Below are positions 59,369 to 64,000 of a stretch of DNA of 64,000 bases, piece by piece; position 1 is the stretch's first letter; the number at the start of each line of letters is the position of its first letter. The position numbers were made by a program, and so were the translations under genes. Origin of the DNA: a virus. The notes beneath the pieces are model-generated. The model was not told where the DNA came from. It saw only the letters and a list, made by a program, of their open reading frames with translations, and ran no database searches. The DNA is taken from positions 1 through 64,000 of the IMG/VR virus record IMGVR_UViG_3300034102_001642. One strand, given 5' to 3'.

Positions 59369-59646
59369 TGAAATGTTTTAATTCTGAATGTCCTAAAGAT
59401 TTTACTCCCAAGACACATAATCAAAAATATTGTTCTGATGAGTGTTGCAGGATTGCAACAAATAAAAGAATTATGCAAAAGTATTACGAAAAAAAAGCTA
59501 TTCAAAATGGTGCTCCAAGAAAATGCAAGGGGTGTCCAGGATTTTTAAGCAGGTACAATACCGAAACTTATTGCTCTAAATGCATAAAGTCTAGACGCTT
59601 TAAAGATAAAAAATATTTGATGGGCATAATAGATGACATTGGCTAG
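59368..59646 (+). CDS. zinc-finger protein
   Basis: The 92-residue protein has two zinc modules: CFNSEC...YCSDECC (about 3-27) with a following helix (RIATNKRIMQKYYEKK), and CKGCPGF...YCSKC (about 53-72). The stop/start overlap (TAATG) couples it to the nuclease. Similar Cys-rich proteins appear near phage recombination or endonuclease genes, where they may recognise DNA. The function is unknown. Confidence 0.6.
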   Translation: MKCFNSECPKDFTPKTHNQKYCSDECCRIATNKRIMQKYYEKKAIQNGAPRKCKGCPGFLSRYNTETYCSKCIKSRRFKDKKYLMGIIDDIG

Positions 59647-60199
59647 TTTAGTAAAGACTAAGGCATCTAAAGTGCTTGGCATTGATGCATCTACAAACTC
59701 AATAGCTTTTTGTTTAATGGAAAATGACGTGCCATTAAAATGGGGAAAGATTAACCTATCTGGAAATGATATTTATGAAAAAATTTACGATGCAAAAATT
59801 AAAATGAATGTGATGCTAGATGAACTACGGGCAGATTATATTGCAGTTGAGGGTGCAGTTTTAGTTAGATCGGCAGATGCCGTAATAAAACTGTCTTATG
59901 TATATGGGGTTGTTATTGCAGAGCTGATGTCAACTGGGGCTAAAGTTATAACAATAGCCCCAACTTCATGGCAGGCCTATATCGGTAACAATAATCCTAC
60001 TAAGCAAGAAAAGGCGGACATTAGATTGGCTAATCCAGGATACGCAGACTCATGGTATAAAAATCAATTAAGGAATATGAGAAAGCAAAGAACAGCGGAT
60101 TACTTTAATAAGAAGTACAATCTGTCAGTATCAGATTTTGATGTAGCAGATTCATTTGGAATTGCCCATTATGCCAATAAGGTTTTGACACAACGATGA
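59633..60199 (+). CDS. RuvC-like Holliday junction resolvase
   Basis: The 188-residue protein has the RuvC/RNase H fold pattern: Asp18 in LGIDASTNSIAF, Glu73 in IAVEGAV, a KVITIAPTSWQAYIG strand-helix, and Asp170 and Asp173 in FDVADSFGIAHYA. These acidic residues would hold two magnesium ions. RuvC-like enzymes cut four-way junctions made in recombination and packaging. It overlaps the upstream gene by 14 bases, and the next gene starts in an ATGA overlap. Confidence 0.85.
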   Translation: MTLASLVKTKASKVLGIDASTNSIAFCLMENDVPLKWGKINLSGNDIYEKIYDAKIKMNVMLDELRADYIAVEGAVLVRSADAVIKLSYVYGVVIAELMSTGAKVITIAPTSWQAYIGNNNPTKQEKADIRLANPGYADSWYKNQLRNMRKQRTADYFNKKYNLSVSDFDVADSFGIAHYANKVLTQR

Positions 60200-60342
60200 A
60201 GCTATATCAAAATAAAGACTGGCTTTATAACAGATACAATATTCAAAAAAAGACTATTATGGAAATATCAAAGGAATGTAAGGTATCTGCAATGACCATA
60301 CAGAGATATATAGATAAATTTGGTATAAAACCCAAGCGTTAA
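60196..60342 (+). CDS. small helix-turn-helix protein
   Basis: The 48-residue frame starts in an ATGA overlap and ends at TAA 60340-60342. It has the pattern DWLYNRYNIQKKTIMEIS (helix), then KECKVSAMTIQRYIDKFGI (helix-turn-helix). Short homeodomain-like helix-turn-helix units of this kind are found in phages as putative regulators or as separated terminase/recombinase domains. The stop lies at the edge of the consensus promoter for the terminase block, so it might act there. Confidence 0.6.
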   Translation: MKLYQNKDWLYNRYNIQKKTIMEISKECKVSAMTIQRYIDKFGIKPKR

Positions 60343-60371
60343 TTGACATTTTGGTTGACTAGAAGTATAAT
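60343..60371 (+). promoter_or_regulatory. perfect consensus promoter, leaderless type
   Basis: TTGACA, a 17-base spacer, and TATAAT, both boxes perfect. The -10 ends six bases before the ATG at 60378 and there is no ribosome binding site in the gap. Confidence 0.9.
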
Positions 60372-60377
60372 CATTTA

Positions 60378-60917
60378 ATGACAGAAATAGAGCCATCCGT
60401 ACACTTTGACAAGATGAATAAAGTTGTTTCAGAGTTGTTAAAAGGTAATTCAGCTACACAAATTGCCACCATAACTGGTATGAACAGAAAAGATGTTTTA
60501 GAGTATATTGATGAGTGGAAGTCTGTGGTCCACAATGACACTAATGTTAGAGAACGTGCTAGAGAAGCTCTAATGGGGGCAGATCAACACTACGACATAT
60601 TAATTAAAGAGGCATGGAAAACAGTAGAGGATGCCGATACTCAGGGTCAACTTAATGTAAAATCTGGAACACTAAAACTAATTGCAGACATAGAGGGTAA
60701 AAGAATTGCAATGTTACAAGCAGTAGGAGTTCTTGAAAACAATGAGATTGCATCGCAAATACTAGAGAACGAAAGAAAGCAAGAAATGTTGGTTGGCATA
60801 CTAAAAGAGGTTACGTCTAGCTGTAATCACTGTAAGGTGGAAGTTGCTAAAAGATTGTCTCAAATTACTGGAATTGTAGAGCCTATTATAATTTCTGAGG
60901 ATATTGCTAATGTTTAA
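60378..60917 (+). CDS. putative terminase small subunit
   Basis: The 179-residue protein has an N-terminal helix-turn-helix (LLKGNSATQIATITGMNRKDVLEYI, about 18-42) followed by long helices (LIKEAWKTVEDADTQGQLNVKSGTLKLIADIEGKRIAMLQA). This fits small terminase subunits, which bind phage DNA for packaging. It lies one gene upstream of the large subunit and starts a consensus-promoter transcript. Only one oxygenase gene lies in between. The role is inferred from fold and place. Confidence 0.6.
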   Translation: MTEIEPSVHFDKMNKVVSELLKGNSATQIATITGMNRKDVLEYIDEWKSVVHNDTNVRERAREALMGADQHYDILIKEAWKTVEDADTQGQLNVKSGTLKLIADIEGKRIAMLQAVGVLENNEIASQILENERKQEMLVGILKEVTSSCNHCKVEVAKRLSQITGIVEPIIISEDIANV

Positions 60918-61509
60918 TAAAAATGGATTCCTTACTTTGGGGGAAGACATTTTTGTATATAAAAATTTTGTTACAGATAAAGAGTGTGAAATTTTAATAC
61001 GGGAAGCTATATCCGTTCCAGAAGATAAATGGAAACAAAACTTTAATGATCATGGGCTGGGAAACGAAAGGTCAATGATTTGGACAGAAGAGCTTATTCC
61101 AATACATGAAAGAATTAAATGTATTTTAGAAAAAGAAGTTAATTTGGGTATAGACAGAGGCTTAGTTAGGATGAAGCAAGGAACTAAAGGTGCAATTCAT
61201 TCAGATAATCACGACTCATTGCACATTAGAGATGCTAATAAATTAGTTAAGGAAGATGAAGATTTTGATTTAGGAGAGAATACAATTGCTGGAATAATAT
61301 TGTATTTTAATAATTTTGATGGCGGAGACCTGTTATATCTTGATCAAGGAATTATCTACCACCCAGAAAAAGGTGACCTTGTAATACATAGTGCAGAAGA
61401 ACACTGCATACATCAAGTACAAGAATTAAAAAGCGGTATAAGGTATTTCCATTCCAATAACTTGTTTCAGTACATACGAGTTCCAAAAGGATTTAATAAT
61501 GTCGCTTGA
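60910..61509 (+). CDS. 2-oxoglutarate/Fe(II) oxygenase, prolyl-4-hydroxylase-like
   Basis: From the ATG at 60910 the product has 199 residues. Iron ligands are His97-x-Asp99 (IHSD) and His168 (CIHQ), with Arg178 (GIRY) for 2-oxoglutarate. FNNFDGGDLLY stands in for the usual NDDYEGG strand. The HSD loop is followed by an unusually long insert (about 104-123). It is the most diverged oxygenase of the window and lies between the small and large terminase genes, overlapping both. That makes a packaging- or head-related substrate possible. Confidence 0.8.
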   Translation: MFNKNGFLTLGEDIFVYKNFVTDKECEILIREAISVPEDKWKQNFNDHGLGNERSMIWTEELIPIHERIKCILEKEVNLGIDRGLVRMKQGTKGAIHSDNHDSLHIRDANKLVKEDEDFDLGENTIAGIILYFNNFDGGDLLYLDQGIIYHPEKGDLVIHSAEEHCIHQVQELKSGIRYFHSNNLFQYIRVPKGFNNVA

Positions 61510-63301
61510 TTTTTCAGAGTTTATAGATATACTAGATGGCGACGAGTTTGAGCAAAAACCAGTAGACCTACGGACTTTTGTAACAAGCCCAGATTATTTG
61601 GCACTACCACCACTTTCAGAAAATCAATATACGCTTATTGAAAAAAGTTCTCAAATATACAAAGAGTCTACTCTTATTAAGCTTTATGGAGAAGAATTAG
61701 GAAAACATATGTTTAATCAAACATGTGTCGAGGTTATTGCTCAATTAGGTAAAGGCTCTGGAAAAGATTACTCATCAACAATTTCTGTAGCTTACATTGT
61801 TTATTTACTGTTGTGCCTTAAAGATCCAGCAGCGTATTATGGAAAACCGCCAAAAGATGCCATAGATATATTAAATATTGCTATCAACGCACAGCAGGCC
61901 AACAATGTTTTTTTTAAGGGATTTAAAATGAGAATTGAAAACTCTCCTTGGTTTGCTGGTAAGTATACAGACAAAGCTTCAGAAATTAAATTTGACAAAT
62001 CCATAACAGTTCATTCTGGACACTCAGAAAGAGAAGCGTGGGAAGGATACAATGTTATGGTGGTAATTCTAGACGAGATATCTGGATTTGCAACAGAAAG
62101 TACCAGTGGTCACGATCAAGCTAAAACAGCCGATGCAATATATGACATGTACAGGGCGTCAGTTGATTCACGTTTTCCAGATGTAGGCAAGGTAATCCTG
62201 CTTTCTTTTCCTAGATTTAAAAATGATCCGATACAAAAATTTTATGAATCAGTCATAGCGGAAAAAGAAACAATTGTTAGGACAGAGATATTAAAATTAG
62301 ATCAAGACTTGCCAAACGGTACAGAAGGCAATGAGTTTGAAGTGGCCTGGGAAGAAGATCATATAGTTTCTTATGTTTACCCCAGAGTATTTGCGCTCAA
62401 AAGACCAACATGGGAAGTAAATCCAACAAAAAAAATAACAGACTTTACTGTTGCTTTTCACAAAAATGCGCCAGACGCACTCGGTAGATTTGCCTGTATG
62501 CCAACAGATGCAGTAGATGCATTTTTTAAATCCAGAGAAAAAATTGAAAGGGCATTTAATCAAGGTAGTTTGGCTGTAGATAAATTTGGAAGACTTGAAG
62601 AATGGTTTAAACCAGACCTAGAAAAAGATTATTTTATACATGTAGACTTAGCTCAAAAGCACGATCATTGTGCGGTTGCAATGGGCCATGTAAGTAAATG
62701 GGTTGACATAAAGGTAACAGATACATACTCCCAACCAGCTCCAATTGTAAACATTGATGCGGTTAGATTTTGGACTCCGACCCCAGACAAATCAGTAGAT
62801 TTTACAGAGGTAAAAGACTACATATTGTCTTTAAGAACAAGAGGGTTTAATATAAAAACTTGCACATTTGATAGATGGAACTCTCACGACATGATGCAAC
62901 AATTAAAAAAATACGGTATCAATACGGAAATTCTTTCGGTATCTAAAAAACACTACGACGATATGGCAATGGTTGTTTTAGAAGAAAGATTATCTGGCCC
63001 ACATATCCCGCTATTGATAGACGAATTACTTCAATTAAGAATTATGAGAGATAAGGTTGACCATCCAAGAAAAGGATCAAAGGATTTGGCGGATGCTGTA
63101 TGCGGAGCAGTATATAATTCAATTAGCAGAACTAGAATGCGTAGAGACGAAGAAATAAAAATTCATGACTATGAATCTATGAGCTATGACAACGACTTTG
63201 GAGTCAGCGACGGTGAAGTAGAAAATGTATACAACATGATTAGGGCACCAAGAATGCCTGAAAGCTTAGCAAGATCAATAGAAAATATGGAGATAATATG
63301 A
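61499..63301 (+). CDS. terL: terminase large subunit
   Basis: The 600-residue protein has an ATPase domain with Walker A QLGKGSGKD (about 83-91) and Walker B VVILDEI (about 188-194). Its C-terminal RNase H-like nuclease has acidic residues in FIHVDLAQKHDHC (about 379), TFDRWNSHD (about 456) and KDLADAVCGAV (about 527). It powers DNA packaging into the capsid and cuts genome ends. Its distance of about 41 kb from the portal gene is unusual unless the genome is circularly permuted or the window is part of a larger genome. Confidence 0.9.
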   Translation: MSLDFSEFIDILDGDEFEQKPVDLRTFVTSPDYLALPPLSENQYTLIEKSSQIYKESTLIKLYGEELGKHMFNQTCVEVIAQLGKGSGKDYSSTISVAYIVYLLLCLKDPAAYYGKPPKDAIDILNIAINAQQANNVFFKGFKMRIENSPWFAGKYTDKASEIKFDKSITVHSGHSEREAWEGYNVMVVILDEISGFATESTSGHDQAKTADAIYDMYRASVDSRFPDVGKVILLSFPRFKNDPIQKFYESVIAEKETIVRTEILKLDQDLPNGTEGNEFEVAWEEDHIVSYVYPRVFALKRPTWEVNPTKKITDFTVAFHKNAPDALGRFACMPTDAVDAFFKSREKIERAFNQGSLAVDKFGRLEEWFKPDLEKDYFIHVDLAQKHDHCAVAMGHVSKWVDIKVTDTYSQPAPIVNIDAVRFWTPTPDKSVDFTEVKDYILSLRTRGFNIKTCTFDRWNSHDMMQQLKKYGINTEILSVSKKHYDDMAMVVLEERLSGPHIPLLIDELLQLRIMRDKVDHPRKGSKDLADAVCGAVYNSISRTRMRRDEEIKIHDYESMSYDNDFGVSDGEVENVYNMIRAPRMPESLARSIENMEII

Positions 63302-63534
63302 GCGAGTACCAAGAAAGAGCCAAGGAATGTAAGTGTTGCACAAAACACGTACCTCTTCCTACAACACTAAAAAGATATAATAAAATTATTTTATGTCCAA
63401 CAACATATGATAATGTAATTGAATATAAAAGAATATGGGAGTCGTACGGTTCTAGGCCAGCTGGCAATATAAGAAAACATTTTTCTGAATATGTACAGCA
63501 AATAGTAGAGTCTGCTATTGACAACCAGCATTGA
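63298..63534 (+). CDS. small Cys-containing protein
   Basis: The 78-residue protein starts in an ATGA overlap with the terminase stop. It begins with a charged helix and KECKCCTKHVPLPTTL, a possible metal site, then a strand (NKIILCPTTYDNVIEY) and a C-terminal helix (IRKHFSEYVQQIVESAI). A -35 box for the tRNA promoter lies within its last codons. It may be a DNA-binding accessory; the role is unknown. Confidence 0.55.
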   Translation: MSEYQERAKECKCCTKHVPLPTTLKRYNKIILCPTTYDNVIEYKRIWESYGSRPAGNIRKHFSEYVQQIVESAIDNQH

Positions 63535-63545
63535 TATAGTACAAT
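63518..63545 (+). promoter_or_regulatory. promoter for the tRNA pair
   Basis: TTGACA, a 16-base spacer, and TACAAT. The predicted start is near 63552, three bases before the first tRNA. The -35 box lies inside the upstream coding region. Confidence 0.8.
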
Positions 63546-63554
63546 TAAATTAAG

Positions 63555-63628
63555 GCGCCAGTAGCTTAGTTGGTTAAAGCCCCGAACTCATAATTCGGTA
63601 ATCGTAGGTTCGAGTCCTACCTGTCGCA
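63555..63628 (+). tRNA. tRNA with CAT anticodon (Met, or Ile if lysidine-modified)
   Basis: A full cloverleaf is visible: acceptor GCGCCAG with CTGTCGC (one C-T mismatch at pair 4), D arm GCTT...AAGC, anticodon stem CCGAA/TTCGG with loop CTCATAA (anticodon CAT), T arm GTAGG/CCTAC with TTCGAGT, and discriminator A. The CCA end is not encoded. It could be elongator tRNA-Met or a CAT-type tRNA-Ile; sequence alone does not decide. Confidence 0.9.
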
Positions 63629-63632
63629 CAAA

Positions 63633-63705
63633 GCCTTTGTAGCTCAGGGGATAGAGCAACAGGCTTCTACCCTGTGTGTCGGAGGTTCGATTCCTTCCAG
63701 GGGCA
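63633..63705 (+). tRNA. tRNA-Arg (TCT anticodon)
   Basis: The cloverleaf has acceptor GCCTTTG with CAGGGGC (two G-T wobbles), D arm GCTC/GAGC, anticodon stem ACAGG/CCTGT with loop CTTCTAC (anticodon TCT), T arm GGAGG/CCTTC and discriminator A. It reads AGA and AGG, the main arginine codons of most genes in the window. It has no encoded CCA. Confidence 0.92.
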
Positions 63706-63707
63706 CT

Positions 63708-63731
63708 AAATTTGCTAACACTAGCAATTTT
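63708..63731 (+). terminator. weak terminator after the tRNAs
   Basis: AAATTTGCTA and TAGCAATTT form a short stem with one bulged T and an ACAC loop, ending in four T. It lies three bases after the tRNA-Arg. Confidence 0.4.
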
Positions 63732-63742
63732 ATAGCAGAAAA

Positions 63743-63751
63743 TGGTATACT
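63743..63751 (+). promoter_or_regulatory. extended -10 element for the last gene, leaderless type
   Basis: TGGTATACT ends six bases before the ATG at 63758; no ribosome binding site is visible. Confidence 0.6.
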
Positions 63752-63757
63752 GATATT

Positions 63758-64000
63758 ATGAAACAATTAATTAAATCTTTACAATCATTCCAATCTAATT
63801 CTGTAGTATTTATGAATTTAGTAAAGGGGTTTTATATTAATACAGAATCTGTATTAATGAGACAGTCACAAATTGTCTACAAAGAAATGTACCTTGCTTC
63901 CGACGAGATTTTGATGGAGACATCATTATGGTTAAGAAGACTTGGAGCGGAAGCACCATATACATTAGAAGAATTTTCATATCACCAAACTCTTGGCAAC
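63758..64000 (+). CDS. Dps/ferritin-like protein, 3' end beyond the window
   Basis: The visible 81 residues are helical. The stretch SQIVYKEMYLASDEILMETSLWLRRLGAEAPYTLEEF resembles the Dps pattern of a helix with D-E spacing, then RLG, then a P-T-L-x-E-F turn. Dps proteins are 12-subunit ferritins that bind iron and DNA and protect against oxidation. The usual first-helix histidines are not obvious, so iron oxidation by this protein is uncertain. The gene continues past the window. Its leaderless-type promoter follows the tRNA genes. Confidence 0.4.
   Translation, partial: MKQLIKSLQSFQSNSVVFMNLVKGFYINTESVLMRQSQIVYKEMYLASDEILMETSLWLRRLGAEAPYTLEEFSYHQTLGN

Overview
This window is one continuous stretch of a tailed double-stranded DNA phage genome. 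Every supported gene lies on the + strand. The genes are packed tightly, with many ATGA or TAATG stop/start overlaps, and no gene-free gap reaches 300 bases. The DNA is AT-rich. The set of portal, HK97-type capsid, neck, frameshifted tail chaperone and a very long tape-measure gene (2493 codons) points to a siphovirus with a long non-contractile tail. The host cannot be read off directly. Many promoters have an extended -10 box ending 6-7 bases before an ATG, so their mRNAs would be leaderless. Together with TTG/GTG starts and low GC this fits a low-GC actinobacterium, such as a freshwater lineage, better than a proteobacterium. That host call is an inference.

Layout. 1-0.45 kb: end of an upstream gene and a holin-like gene. 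0.5-12.5 kb: a long series of tail-fibre or receptor-binding proteins, two of which end in a Hint (intein-like) domain. 12.6-17 kb: four 2-oxoglutarate/Fe(II) oxygenases in tandem plus one DUF6065-like gene. 17-19.9 kb: a collagen-like fibre with an S74 chaperone and a LamG-like fibre. 20-28.4 kb: portal, protease with nested scaffold, capsid, neck proteins and major tail protein. 28.5-44.8 kb: frameshifted tail chaperones, tape measure, baseplate and further fibres. 44.8-60.3 kb: replication and recombination (phosphoesterase, helicase, primase, SSB-like protein, DnaE polymerase, RecA, Cas4-like nuclease, RuvC-like resolvase), interleaved with small zinc proteins, a further oxygenase/DUF6065 pair and a cobalamin cluster. 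60.4-63.5 kb: terminase region with a seventh-position oxygenase (listed below as the sixth after the five others). 63.55-64 kb: tRNA-Met, tRNA-Arg and the start of a Dps/ferritin-like gene cut by the window end.

How it may work together. The most unusual feature is six genes for prolyl-4-hydroxylase-like oxygenases, each with an HxD...H iron site, four of them directly between two fibre genes. One of those fibres carries repeated Pro-Pro-Gly units in front of a Hint domain. The other carries collagen-like Gly-X-Y segments. Pro-Pro-Gly is the classic substrate of collagen-type prolyl hydroxylases, so a phage system that hydroxylates and then self-processes its own fibres is a reasonable hypothesis. 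A second theme is cobalamin: a PduO-type adenosyltransferase follows an exported protein that resembles DUF4430/transcobalamin-like domains. Transcription appears divided by terminator-promoter cassettes. Operator-like repeats sit at the junction between the structural and replication modules.

Limits. All family assignments come from reading motifs by eye; no database search was possible. No integrase, CRISPR array, reverse transcriptase or endolysin was recognised in the window.
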